Source: Adiantum capillus-veneris
Lineage: Eukaryota; Streptophyta; Polypodiopsida; Polypodiales; Pteridaceae
Direction: 5' to 3'
Assembly: GCA_014529385.2 (NCBI GenBank)
Contig: CM043966.1
Coordinates: 42,013,537 to 42,073,536, forward strand
Length of the DNA stretch: 60,000 nt
Below the pieces are notes generated by a model. That model did no database searches. It saw only the letters and a list, made by a program, of their open reading frames with translations, and was not told the DNA's origin. The position numbers were made by a program, and so were the translations under genes. This document shows positions 1 to 10,845 of the stretch, piece after piece; position 1 is the first letter of the stretch, and the number at the start of each line of letters is the position of its first letter.

Positions 1-844
1 TTGTGTGTATTTTGTAGGTAGTGACCATATCTAATCATAGACTACAAACTTGGCTAGATATTGAGTAGTTTCTATGGGTTTCGAGAGGTCATAATGCTAA
101 ACCCAGTTTTTTCATGTTTCTGTATTTAGCACTTTATCATTTCCCCCAAGGTTCCAATTGTAAGAGATCCACTATCCTTTTGACATGCTCCATGTCTCCT
201 TTTGAATCCAGAGGCCCAAAGGGAACTAAGAAAACATGTATATAGTATCTGTATTGAGCGTGACTATAGCAACTTTGATGATAGGTCAGTAGAATGGCAA
301 AAATGCAACTTTTTTGTACCTATTTTTTTTGCCCAAAAAAGAATTAGTGAGGTAAAAGCAACCATATTTTTTGGTCACCAACCCATTGAAGTTAACGGGG
401 CATTTTATCTTATGTCCTACAAAAATCTCCACTCTTATTTATATGCAATCAACCGTAAGAAATTGCTGAGTGGATCTACTATGGTTTTGGAATTTTTTTC
501 CCAAAACCCTGAAAGGACACTTTTATGTCTTGTTAGGTTACCATTCTAGTGTTAAACATTAAAACCTGCTGCAAAACATTAAAAAATGGTTCAAACACAC
601 TAAAAAGTGGTGTGGAAACACAAGTAAAAGTGCTTCAAAAACATTTAGAACTATTGATCAAATTTTAGAAGTGGTTCAGATACAATTAGAGACCAGTATA
701 GTAATAACGTTTCACCACTTTTTAATGTTGCAGCACCACTAGAAAGTGGTGCAAAACACCAAAACAAGGTGTAGCACTAATAAAACAAAGTATAGAAACA
801 TAATCTTGTGGCAGTAATGAGTTGTAGCACCAATAAAAAGTGGT
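1..844. other. Left flank with degenerate short repeats
   Basis: I see no convincing gene here. From about 560 to 844 the DNA is a loose series of related words such as GTGGTGCAAAACAC and AAAAAGTGGT, which looks like a decayed short-period tandem repeat. The last stretch (about 798-842) reappears, slightly diverged, just beyond the far LTR at about 20,997-21,044, so the two flanks of the 20-kb element are homologous to each other. The open frame at 202-549 has low-complexity, unconvincing content. Confidence 0.4.
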
Positions 845-1791
845 TGTTGCGGAAGCGACTCACACACCCATGAAGTGCATGCAAACAATACCTAGATCAA
901 CATAATGTCAATCGAGGACACAGATGACACGATAGGCACACGGAGGAAATATCTTTAGCTCATCAGGTTGAGACCATCCTACACATACAACACTCTGGAA
1001 GGCCAACTAGACCACAATCAAGAACCTCGCTGCTCTCAACTACACCACCTAGCCACATACACACATACGGAAGGTAACTCACCTAATCATGCTAGATTCA
1101 TACGAAACTTAAGAAACACCATCCCCTCACTAGGATACGCCTGTCCCTACACTCCTACACTCTAAACCCGACTGCGGAAAACGCGTAGGATGACAGAGCA
1201 GAATTTTGAAAGTGTCAAAAACTGAAATTTATGAGTATCTATGCGTAGCTTATGTCGCCACGATTTTATAGACTACTAGCACGCAGAAAACAGACATTGT
1301 TTGATACACTTACGGCCACAAATAGCTCGTAGATGCGTCGACATGTGCGCTTTGTCTCACGTGGAATGATTGGCGTTGTCGCGTAGCTCTCCTCGAGCCT
1401 ACAGCAATGGTGCAGTCGGATCTCCAATGTGTTGAGCAAGCCGGGCATAGCGAGAGGATAAAGTTCACGCTCACTCTCTTTCTCTCTCACACACAGTAGA
1501 CGGCAATGCTCCAGTTTAGATTATGATTAAAGTTCCCCCCCTTTACAAAATGACCTAGGTACCTTATATACTAAGGCTACCTTAGGTTTAACCAAAAATG
1601 GGGTTTAAAGGGTCAAATGGCTTTGTATTTACAATCTGGAAGTGCCATTGCACCCCGGCTTCTGAAACTAAAATAACTACTCATTACAAATGACGTTTAT
1701 ATCCATAATTCGTAGCATTTCATAACTTGCAAAAGATAAGACTTTGGTACGAAACTTGAGTTATGTTGTGTTGTTGACCCAGAGGTCAACA
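845..1791 (-). repeat. 3' LTR of the 20-kb Ty3/gypsy composite
   Basis: This 947-bp direct repeat begins TGTTGCGG and ends GTCAACA on the plus strand, giving the TG...CA ends of an LTR. Its partner is at 20,048 to about 21,000, with scattered substitutions and small indels. The element reads on the minus strand, so this is the 3' copy. A minus-strand TATA box lies at 1563-1570 (plus strand CTTATATA), about 220 bp from the LTR start. A CT-rich tract lies near 1480-1497. The polypurine tract adjoins its right edge, which fixes the 1791 boundary. Confidence 0.93.
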
Positions 1792-1803
1792 CTCCCCCCT
1801 TCC
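1792..1803 (-). other. Polypurine tract beside the 3' LTR
   Basis: The minus strand reads GGAAGGGGGGAG immediately before the LTR start, the normal place for the plus-strand primer of reverse transcription. The same 12-mer recurs inside the element at 10,780-10,791 and 11,092-11,103, and a close variant abuts the LTR at 8,761. Confidence 0.88.
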
Positions 1804-3429
1804 GTGTTCATGTCGTCCCTGACATGACCTGATTGTCAATGGCGATGTGGTCTTTGCTGTTGTTTTGGCTTCATCTGTTGCACTTCTTGTAACTTTGTCG
1901 AACCACAACTAGAACTATGATCCATTAGAGTGGACATCTATCATCATAACCATTCATCTTTTGAGATCCTCTGATTACTTTTATGTCTACTCTTCTTCAT
2001 TGGGGACTTCTTTGTTCCTGTGCAATCATGTTGTTAGTGCTGTCTGCAACTTTGTCATTGTAGGCCATTCTTCGACTCGCCATTGAGGAGAAGTATGCTA
2101 TGTCTAAAATTGGTGCTCCAATTCATTTGTCAAGTGGTCTAAAACCTGGATGACCAAAGGGAAAAAAACTCGGCGGGGAAAAAAATGCCTTTGGTATACG
2201 CTCTTATTGGAGTTGAGCAGTTGAACGTGAAGTACATGTTCATGAAAGGTGAGTGCTTGGGTGAAACACAGAAAGAGTGCCTGATGCAAGTGCCAATTAT
2301 GGGACACTCTATATGCATATGAGAAATTTGTCACCAAAAGCATGCAATGTGAAAGAAGGAGATGATGGGTGTTTCGAGGAATAAATGTAGCACATGTGAC
2401 ATCAAAAGATGTCTCAATAGTTTCCACCTTTCCAAGAAGGGTGGTCGATGTAGAAGTTTCTCCACTCGTATCTCACTGTGCTCAGTACGTGAGTGTCTAT
2501 TGGACCTTCTCCTTCACTTCACCAGACTTAAGTACTTAGACTTTGACTCTTTTGCTCACCTATACCAGCATGAGCAACACAACGTAAATATGCTCAACTC
2601 TTCCAGCTTGAGCAATACCTAGAATAGCTAAGACGCTTAGGCCACATAGAATATTACTTGAAGCTTTGGGACTAACACCTCACTCATTTTGTGGCTTAGC
2701 TACTCGACTCTGACTTGTATGACTTGTCGGTTGCATGTTGACACTACTTTGTGACAAGTTCTTTGGCTGTTGTAGTGGCTGCTGAGACATACTTCGTGAA
2801 GTTTCATCGTTTTCATGTACCTTCTTCTCTTTGTAGTGCTTAGGCCTCTCGTCAGTCTTTTCTTCATGTGGATTATGGATTTTTTTATTTTTTCTTAATA
2901 ATAAACAAAGAAAATCTTAAAACAACTCAACAAAAGAAAAATCATTCAAATAGAAATCTAAATGCTATGTACACTATACACATGTCCCTAGGGGCTCATA
3001 TATGGATTTTGTCCCCATACTCCTCTGTAACACTACTATGAGGGCATATACTCTAAATTTTGTCAAAAAATTATCACAATAAAACGCAAAAATTCAATGC
3101 ATCTCACAAAACATTGCCCTCTAATAGTCATAATGTTAGGTCCGCATTCAGAATGCCTCCCCTCTTCCTATTTGGAGTCATCCTTTACGACAGGGTATCG
3201 CAAAGGGTATGTGTTGTGCTTGGGCAATTAAAAGTTGTGCCTATGTAGGCCTTGTAATGTAGCCCTATTATGCATACACAGTCAATGCATGGAAAAGATT
3301 TATGTTGTGCAAGATGTGGGTATAAGCAATTTGCTTATTGGAATTTGTTGGCTAGGCTTCCTAATCTAAGCAATGTAATGGTCTTTGAAGCTCCTGTATC
3401 GTTGCTTGATTGAAGTGACTTGCTCTCTT
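1804..3429. other. Non-coding 3' region of the gag-protease module
   Basis: This 1.6-kb stretch separates the WPK repeat ORF from the polypurine tract. I see only short overlapping frames on both strands with no recognisable motif, and an AT-rich patch near 2,880-2,950. It is best read as 3' untranslated retroelement sequence. Confidence 0.6.
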
Positions 3430-4590
3430 CTAACTGTACTGTAATCGTAGGAATAATTGTGAGAATTCAAGCGGCGATGCACTGATAGCAGTTTTGTTAT
3501 TCTTCTTTGGGACCCATTTCTTTGCGATTATTGGCTGTTTTGTTGCTGACGCTCGTTTGGGAACCCATACTTTCCCATGCTTCGTTTGTGTTTGAAGAGA
3601 CTTCTTTGGGATCCACCTTTTTGTTGTGTGAGTCGACAGTGGTCTTTGCTTCAGCCCTTGTACGCTTGGTTGGGGACGGGATTTAGGCTTTGAAAGTTGA
3701 TATTGTGGTTGATTTGGAATCCAAATGAATTCCTGACTTTTTTGTGCTTGAATCAACTTCTTTGGAGCCCAAACCTGAGTTGTGAAAGCTTGCGACTTTG
3801 TGATATTCTTACCCGTTCGTGCACGCTTTCCTTGTTTTTGTTTTGGTGTTGGATCTTATGATTTGTCATTAGAGATCTTTGTCTTCTTGATCCATATCTG
3901 TTTTTGGCTGATCTGGATTTTTGGTATCCAGATTTGTCGAGCTTTTTGGCTTTGACTTGTTGTCTTGTTCTTTTGACCTGTCATGGTTGTTGCTGAAGGG
4001 GTTGGTGATAGTGATGGCATGAGTTGATGATAGGGGATGTCGTAAGATTCATCACTATCGCTACTATCCTCAGCAAGGTTGACTTCTTGTACTTTCCCTT
4101 GATTTTTTCGCTGGTAGTGGAAAGTTACTGTCTGTTTGCTTGTGGGTGGTAGTTTCTTGGAGGACTTTTCTAGCCCATTGATTAGAGCATTGTTAGCTCG
4201 TTGCTCTGGTCGTATTCCTCCTAGATGAGTCTTTGAATCCTTATTAGGAGCCATGTATGAGGATGCTTGTGGTGGCTGTGTCTTCACTGAGGACTTTGGA
4301 ATCCACTTTTGATGCACTTTATTCGTGTAGCAATGACATTGATTCTCCGGTCGTTGATCTTCTTGAAGCTCGAAGTGTTCTACAGAGTCATAGAACTCAT
4401 CGTCTTCTTCATCTTTTGATTCTCCACATTTCTTTGTTTGTTCCTTATTTCGAGAGCTTTTTGATGTCTGGATCTCTTCATTTTCCTGGATTACACTCAT
4501 TGCAAAATAAGGAACGACATCATAGCCATTTTCATCACAAAACTTTGTTGTGGGAGCATCCTCCACGGCGCACACGTCCAGAGTAGCCAA
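3430..4590 (-). pseudogene. W-[IVA]-P-[KN] repeat tail of the gag-protease module
   Basis: One reading frame runs from about 4,590 to 3,430 and is interrupted by a TAA at 3,856-3,858. It continues in frame from the protease upstream, across another TAA at 4,633-4,635. It encodes a basic, Ser/Gln/Lys-rich, probably disordered protein with about eight copies of a motif built on W-[IVA]-P-[KN], for example KWIPKSS, IWIPKI, VWAPKKL, RWIPKKS, VWVPKRA and KWVPKKN. The N-terminal 100 residues are acidic (EEDDEFYDSVEHFE). The pol module has a related tail at 10,846-11,650 with four copies. The function is unknown. A nucleic-acid or capsid binding role would be inference from charge and repetition alone. 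Confidence 0.7.
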
Positions 4591-5490
4591 GATGTGTTCC
4601 CATCCAAAAGTCTCTAACGCTTCAGGAAATGGTTATGGGATATAGTCCCTATCCTCTATAACCCGCTCTAGGATACATTCCTCACGTTTCAAGCTACCAC
4701 ATTGTGAAGCTCCACACATCCATAGTTCTTTAGGCTTACCTAACCAAGCTGGAAGTTCTGATCCTGCTATTGTGGCGGAATGAAACTCCTCAACCAGTTT
4801 TCTCGTCACATCCCTATAGCTATGGTCCCTCAAGTTTATCTTTGTTATGGTTTCCATATGTCTCAGGTATATATGGTCATAACCCCAATCTTGGACCATT
4901 TTCAATTGTCGCATGAATGGTCTTCCCAGAATGATGTCATAGTTGTTCTTCTTGCCAAAGTCAACAACAGCAAAAGTGTGTTCATATTCAATGCCACAAG
5001 AAGTAACAAGTACTTTTTCTAGCAATCCTAGGGTCTTTTCCTTGTGTCCGTCTGTAAGCTGCAGGGTCATTCGTGTGGATATCAAGGCAGGTTTTCCCCA
5101 TTTTTTCCAAACCTCTTTGGTTACAATGGCCACACCAGCTCCACTATCAAGGATTGCCATGGTTTTTACACCATTGAATTTCATAGGAAGGGTGGTGTTT
5201 CCATCTTCTCCCTCGTAATACTCGCCTACCTTGTTTAATGGCACTGGCCTAGTATTTAGTTGAGGCATTTCAAGCTCTTTGATGCCTTCCTCGATTTGAG
5301 TCATTGGGGTTTTTACACCAAATTTATCTAGACATTTACCCACATTATCCCACATGTTTGGTCTTATTCTGAGCAACTCGACTAACATTATTGTACATGT
5401 GGCTGGGGTAGATAGAATATGTACTAGCCCCTTTGAATCGATGGCCTTGTTGGGAGACAGTCTCTGTGATGGGACTACAGCCACATCTTA
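4591..5490 (-). pseudogene. Retropepsin-like protease of the gag-protease module
   Basis: This is an aspartic protease domain of Ty3/gypsy type. The active-site loop AILDSGAGVAIVTKEVW lies at about residues 110-126 of the 283-residue open segment, and the second signature DIILGRPFM at about 184-192. The sequence upstream (LLRIRPNMWDNVGKCLDKFG) matches a conserved pre-protease region also seen in the relative at 22,787-23,137. Frame continuity is broken by TAA at 5,488-5,490 and at 4,633-4,635, both one step from a Gln codon. The WPK tail follows in the same frame. RT, RNase H and integrase are absent between protease and tail, so this module could not have been autonomous. The DSG triad looks intact. 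Confidence 0.85.
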
Positions 5491-7036
5491 CTTGGTCTCG
5501 TACTCTCCCATGTAGGACGGTAGTGTTCTTAGCGAATGGGGTTGACTATCCATAGATTGTACATATCCTTTGTCGCCCCTTGCACGTCTAGATTCATTTG
5601 AGATCCAGTCCCAAATTCCTCTATTGGTGGTAGAAACACTCCTCGTTCATCACCAGTCTTGTCTACTAGTCTTCTTAGGTCATCGGCTTCATTGGCCTCT
5701 CTGACTTGTTTCCACAATTTGTCAAGACCATCTATCTCTTTACAATCCTCAGGTATAGCTTGGTGAAATCCCTCGGAAGAGTTATCCGTGGTATTCAGTA
5801 CTATCCTTGGTTCTAATGCTGGGTCTTTGAGGTTTGTTCTATGCTCATGACTAGAATCTGGCTCTTTTAGTTCCTGGTTTGGTGGGATTACTTGTGTAGG
5901 CAGGACACAGATCACATCCTCAGGATTGCAACCGGTGGTTCTAGTAAAGCTTGGGCTGTTTGAATCATTTTCTGACACATTTCAAACCTTTGATTTTCTA
6001 GTTCCTCATAGGGATATGTCATCCACTTGTGTTCTTGGGTTTGGTTTTTTTTTAGCCTCACATCATAGGCTTTCAAGAGGGCATCTAATGTCTCATTAAC
6101 CTTCTCTGCCAACACAGATCCTCCTGAACTAGCACTTCTCAGTTTCTCATCCGTGGATGGTTCTTCTAGAGGTTTAACCATCTGCGTAAGAGAAGGTGCC
6201 TCCTTTTCCTCATGTTGTTTTATCTTCTCCTCAGCTTCAGTAAGCTTCTCAGCTAGTGATTTTTGCTCTCGTTCCCTGCGTGCTTTCATCCTAGTCTTTC
6301 TAGCTTTCCAACTATTTTGTTTGCTCTTGGTTTTCTGACTAGGTGCATCTGTCTTTGGTCCATCATCTGTCTTTGGACTCGTGTCACTTTTCGTGTTCTT
6401 TGTCTTTGGATTCTCATCAGCTTTCTTTTGAGCTTGTGCTCTCGTAACGACTTGAACTGGTATGACATTTTCATTTTCTGAGCTACTAGGTAGCTGAACA
6501 ATCCCTAATACATTTGTCGTGATTTTCCTGATTTGGTTTGAGTTTTTCGGGAAATCGGGGATCAAGTGAGTGATGCCACACTCAAGACAATAGGAATTTA
6601 CTTCAGTGATCTCCGTATGAGGACATTGTTTGACCAAGAGGTTGTTACGACTTTTGTGACAATATGTCTCTGGTTGAGGAGATTCTTTTAGCATTTCCTC
6701 TTGGCTATAAGCAAGCTTTGACCTAGATAAGCCGCTATTTGAAATGAATAGAAATGTCCTTTCGTCCATTTCATACCTTCTTTCTTTTGACTGAAACCCA
6801 GGAGGTGGAGGTTGTACCTGCCTCACCACTCCATGTGTTTCTCTCACATTTTGTTGCTCCGAAGGGTAGTACTCACTTTGGTTGCTATACCACATTGTAG
6901 ATGGTACTGGCGTTGGTTTATTTGATGCTTCCATCAATTGCATGTATCTCATGTCTACAGGCATTCTAGCACCTGGCAGCGGAGGTTGTTGTCCTAAGAC
7001 AAGCTGTGGCATTAAAACTCCTACTGGTCCTGGCGC
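5491..7036 (-). pseudogene. gag C-terminal half, cut at 7,036 by an LTR
   Basis: The segment encodes the C-terminal part of a Gag polyprotein: a proline-rich stretch (QPPLPGARMP), a Cys-rich patch (YCLECGITHLIPDFPKN) that looks like a degenerate zinc knuckle with one Cys missing, a linker with QVVTRAQAQKK, and a Lys/Glu-rich region likely to be coiled (about 6,050-6,450). It aligns motif by motif with the relative at 23,426-24,558. The frame changes near 5,950 and again near 5,550, so it is broken. Capsid coding that should lie upstream is missing, because the frame runs directly into LTR-like sequence at 7,037. Confidence 0.75.
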
Positions 7037-7211
7037 TGTGAGCGGGATGGAAACACATAGAACGCCTCTATAATGATCTGACACACACTCTTGGGAAGAT
7101 ACACACACACACTATGGGGCACCACTCGGCTTACACAACACACCTGCCCGAGACAGGGAACACACCTCTGGAGTGAGAGGAGAGAGACTATCCAATTGCC
7201 CACTCCACACA

Positions 7212-7248
<37 letters not shown>

Positions 7249-8761
7249 AAAAAAATCAGCTCAAAAGAGGAGAATTTCTGATGTTTAGATAAAATTGAGC
7301 TTGGGCCAACACCAATGGGGCAAATAGCTCACACAATATTGAAGAAATACACAAGATACAACCACAAAGTTAAGCAGAGGCTTGTGACTCACCGGAGAAG
7401 ATTACACAAAAAAAAAAAGCAGAAAAAGAGTGATGAATTCGGCAAAATGGACAGTGCCATTGTGTCCGTAACAGCCCAAAACCCCAGTCTACAATGTCAA
7501 AGTGCTCAAATCTGACCTCGGATGAGCAGTTTACGGCCAAAATAGGCTCCAAAATGAGCAAAAACACACCTGCGGCTGTTCCTCCTCTCTTCTCCATATT
7601 TTTTTTGGTCTTCTCTCTGTTTTTCCAGTTCCCACACTTAGCTTTATTAGTTGGTCACCCATGGCCTTTTAGTTGACCTCGAACGGACCCCGAACAGGCC
7701 AAAAACTGACCCCGCAGTGCATAGTTGTCACCTTTTTGCATCATTCGCACACCTGACACTCAGCTTTTTTCAATAATGCATCTCGCAACCACGTGAAGTG
7801 GCCCCAAAAAGTGGTCCTAATGATGACCTTTCTGTATAACTCTCACAAGAAAACACCCACGTTGTGTCCGTATTCATCCACGTGCAAATATTGACCCCGT
7901 TCGGCCTCCTGACGCCACTAGATGCCATCTGACGCACCTGCTTACCTCATGTCATTGGCCCGCGGATAGCTTCCTTGAGAAGCTTTACGCGCTACCAACT
8001 CCTCATTATTGTAGAAAAAACACAATGGTATTGGTAATAGTGAAAATCGATGCACTATGTACACCCTGTCCTACCTGTACACATCTGGGCCCCACGTAAC
8101 CACCTGGCTTTGAAAAATGGGCAATTCTTTATTTGATGCACCATGAATGTATATGTACATATGCGTAATCCCTTGCTCCAAAAGACTCCTGACAGCGCAT
8201 TCCCCGTGTCAAGGCTAGGGACTTGCTACGCGCCGTGTGCGAGCCACAAAGGCTCCTAGCACACAGTCATACAACAGACAAGCTCACAAGGAAGAATGGT
8301 GTGTCACTCACCTTCCTGCGTAGTTGCGAATGAAGGATTCCCGCATCGCGAAGAAGAGGGAGACGCCGCTACGCCGCGCTCAACCGCCTCGCCGCCGTCA
8401 TGCCGCCGCAACGCTCGATCACACACACACACTCTCTCTCTCACACGTAAACACACACACACACACACACACACACAAGGAGATGGTGAAGGAGAAGGTG
8501 GAGATGGAGCAAGAGTAGCTTCTATTGCACAATGAGAGAATGAGTAAAAATTAGGTCTAGTGGCTTTTATATGAGCTCACCCCATTCACACTTGGGCGCC
8601 CATACTTAGCCAACTAACTCCTTGAATATTCCAGTTAGAGTGCGCCTATCATCGGCGATCACCCTTACCCTGTTCCTATTGGTCCGACAAGCCCGGTACC
8701 TGAGTCTAAACAATACAACGTTTATAGATCATAGGGTGTCAGTGTGCCGTGAGGGTTAACA
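7037..8761 (-). repeat. Second, unrelated LTR nested in gag
   Basis: The left edge TGTGAGCGGG interrupts gag coding, and the right edge ends GTTAACA directly against a polypurine tract, so this reads as a minus-strand 3' LTR of about 1,725 bp. It contains (CA)n tracts (about 7,212-7,245 and 8,430-8,476), a purine run near 7,408 and a minus-strand TATA box (plus CTTTTATAT, 8,564-8,572) about 195 bp from its start. No second copy is visible in the window. It could be one end of an element inserted into the gag module whose other LTR was lost. Confidence 0.65.
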
Positions 8762-8774
8762 TGCCCCCCTTCCT
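8762..8774 (-). other. Polypurine tract of the pol module
   Basis: Plus strand TGCCCCCCTTCCT abuts the LTR end at 8,761. Read on the minus strand it is AGGAAGGGGGGCA, one base different from the tract at 1,792, and supports calling 7,037-8,761 an LTR. Confidence 0.7.
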
Positions 8775-10131
8775 GATGTAGATTCCGTCCTCGGAAGCTA
8801 TCCAGCTGAAGCTCGTTCATCGAGATGGGAGAGCAGTCGACATGGATGTGCGTAGCCTTCTTCAATCACTGCAAAATCAAACAACAGTGCCACAGTAATT
8901 GCATTCTCATATACAATTAAAAATCATATGCAATTTTAGACAAACAAATTGATTGGTAACAGAATTTTAGACAATTTGTCAGCAATAAACATTAAATTGC
9001 AATATAATCAAATGCATAAACAGATGTAAAGGTAAAAAATTAAACAAGTCCGGGGTCGCTAATTTAACGGTCAAAAGGCATTAGAGCTCGACTATTAATA
9101 CCATGGGTAACTTCTCAATTTTTTCTGGTCAATTAAGTTGTTTAATCGCGAGAGCCAAGTATTTGATGTTCGAGGGCTGACTAGAGGCTATACCTAGAAG
9201 ACCTTGTGGTTAAGCTACGATAAAAGGAATTTCTCATGAAATCATCGCCTGACTGATTACCTCTTCTTTGACCCCCCAAAGTCTTTTCACATCGATTCAA
9301 TTTTGATGTGTGTGCTTATTTTGTATGCCTTGGATTTTTTGCTTTTCAAGGAAAAGCGCCCACACTGGGAACCTCTAGGGCTCTAGTACCATAGGCGATA
9401 CATGTGAGTGAAGTACCAATTTAAGCAGGGATTTCTCTTCCAGCTTAAAATTTTACATTGTGGCACTTTGATTTTTTGTTTGTTCATTTTCAGCATTTTA
9501 ATTTTGTAACTTTGGGGGGTCATATAACACTGTTACCCTCCCCGGGCTCATCACATTAGTAAACTCCCTTTATAATACTTAAGCTAAAGGTCAATAGGGT
9601 TAAGCCCACTAGAAAGCCCTAGTACATTTCACACAATGCTGCCTAAATCGGATTAAGAACCTAAGTAACCATTGCTTATTAGGAAGGCATCCCCCATGGT
9701 ATTAAGAGAAGATTTCTAATACCTAGCTTGGTCAAACTAGCTTAGTCGGACTGCTTGATTTTTAAACCTAGACAAGTGATTATGACAAAACATTACATTG
9801 AATTAAATGTTTGATACTAAGCAAATGCGCTGAATATTATGCTACCAATCACAATCAAAGCAGACAAACATGGATGCAAAAAGATAAGGGCAATGCTAAT
9901 GGACATAAAACACCTGTTTGTGTTGATGGTCACGCTTGATTTGAAGTGTGAACGAGAGAAAGGTTCCATGAAGGTCCAAATCCTATCAATAGCAACACGC
10001 TCCTGTACACACTAGGAAACAAAAGGAATACCTCCAGGAGGCACATTAGTGGGAAAAGGTACCAACACTTATTGAACACAACAAAAAACATAAGGAACCC
10101 TAACCTAATTATTTGCACTCCCCCTAAAGAG
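8775..10131. other. Non-coding 3' region of the pol module
   Basis: About 1.36 kb between the 140-aa ORF and the polypurine tract. No coding motif, tRNA or repeat array is evident. It resembles the untranslated 3' region of the companion module in position but not obviously in sequence. Confidence 0.55.
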
Positions 10132-10554
10132 TCAAGGGAATAGGATATTGTAGAGGTTGGGGGGAAACCCTAAGGCTAAACCCCTATCCTCATCGTCGAG
10201 ATAAACAAAGTAATCATCCATGAGACCATATGTGCCATCCGTGTAGTCATGTAAATTTTCTTCTTCATCATAGGTGCCCATGTTTACTAAGAAGGTCACT
10301 AGATGCCTATAGTCATCTTGGTCAAAAGGGTAGGCTTGTGCAATGGGAGAAACGCTCTCTACTAAGTATGGATCAGACGTGGTCAAGAGACGTATCAGCC
10401 ATTCTAACTCCTCAAAATTCCTCTCACATGCTAGCGTACCTATCAAATCCCATTCACATGCAAGCACTGGAAAGACCATGTGAAATATTTGTGAAAAGTA
10501 ACGAGGGTACCTCTCACCCAAGGCAGGAGTGGATGACTCTAGCGTACTAGCCAT
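10132..10554 (-). CDS. Intact 140-aa ORF between integrase/WPK region and 3' LTR
   Basis: The ORF starts MASTLESSTPALGERYPRYF and ends NLYNILFP. Unlike its neighbours it has no stop or frameshift. The C-terminal half is acidic (TYDEEENLHDYTDGTYGLMDDYF). I do not recognise the family and see no signal peptide or clear transmembrane segment. It sits where envelope-like or accessory ORFs occur in some plant Ty3 elements. The sequence just upstream on its strand reads TTTGCGTGTACAG then AT and the ATG, a plausible splice acceptor, and a TATA box plus polypurine tract lie 135-240 bp upstream. Separate or spliced expression is therefore suggested but unproven. Confidence 0.6.
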   Translation of the reverse strand: MASTLESSTPALGERYPRYFSQIFHMVFPVLACEWDLIGTLACERNFEELEWLIRLLTTSDPYLVESVSPIAQAYPFDQDDYRHLVTFLVNMGTYDEEENLHDYTDGTYGLMDDYFVYLDDEDRGLALGFPPNLYNILFP

Positions 10555-10689
10555 ATCTGTACACGCAAATAGATGATGGTTAGAGTGAAAATATTACAAG
10601 GGTCGTGTTCTTGTGCATAATTTGTTTTTATGATTTGTGTGATGGATCTTGCTCTTTTAGTTTTTTATCTTGTTTTTGTGAGTATAAGG

Positions 10690-10698
10690 CTTTATATA
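10690..10698 (-). promoter_or_regulatory. Internal TATA box ahead of the 140-aa ORF
   Basis: The minus strand reads TATATAAAG followed by CC. The TATA boxes in the LTRs at 8,564 and 29,677 have the same TATAWAAGCC context. It lies about 135 bp upstream of the ATG at 10,554 and 80 bp downstream of an internal polypurine tract. No Inr or start site can be assigned by eye. Confidence 0.5.
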
Positions 10699-10779
10699 TA
10701 CATTCCCTAAGATCGGAGATTAAGAGGTCAGGGAGAAAGGTTGAGAGGGAAGCAAGTGAATGATGGATGTCCACAAACA

Positions 10780-10791
10780 CTCCCCCCTTCC
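10780..10791 (-). other. Internal (central) polypurine tract
   Basis: This is an exact copy of the terminal GGAAGGGGGGAG tract, followed on the minus strand by TGTTTGTGG, as if an LTR began here. A third exact copy lies at 11,092-11,103 within the WPK coding region. It could act as a second plus-strand primer or be a remnant of an older LTR junction. Confidence 0.55.
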
Positions 10792-10845
10792 TTGGGTAGA
10801 TCATACCGTTTGAAATGAGCTTGTCACCCTTTGAAACCAATTGTT

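Noticed and set aside
202-549. 115-aa ORF on the plus strand
   Set aside because: No motif and no supporting context; AT-rich chance frame.
9930-10118. Membrane-like 62-aa ORF on the minus strand
   Set aside because: Hydrophobic but short, without homology, in a non-coding 3' region.
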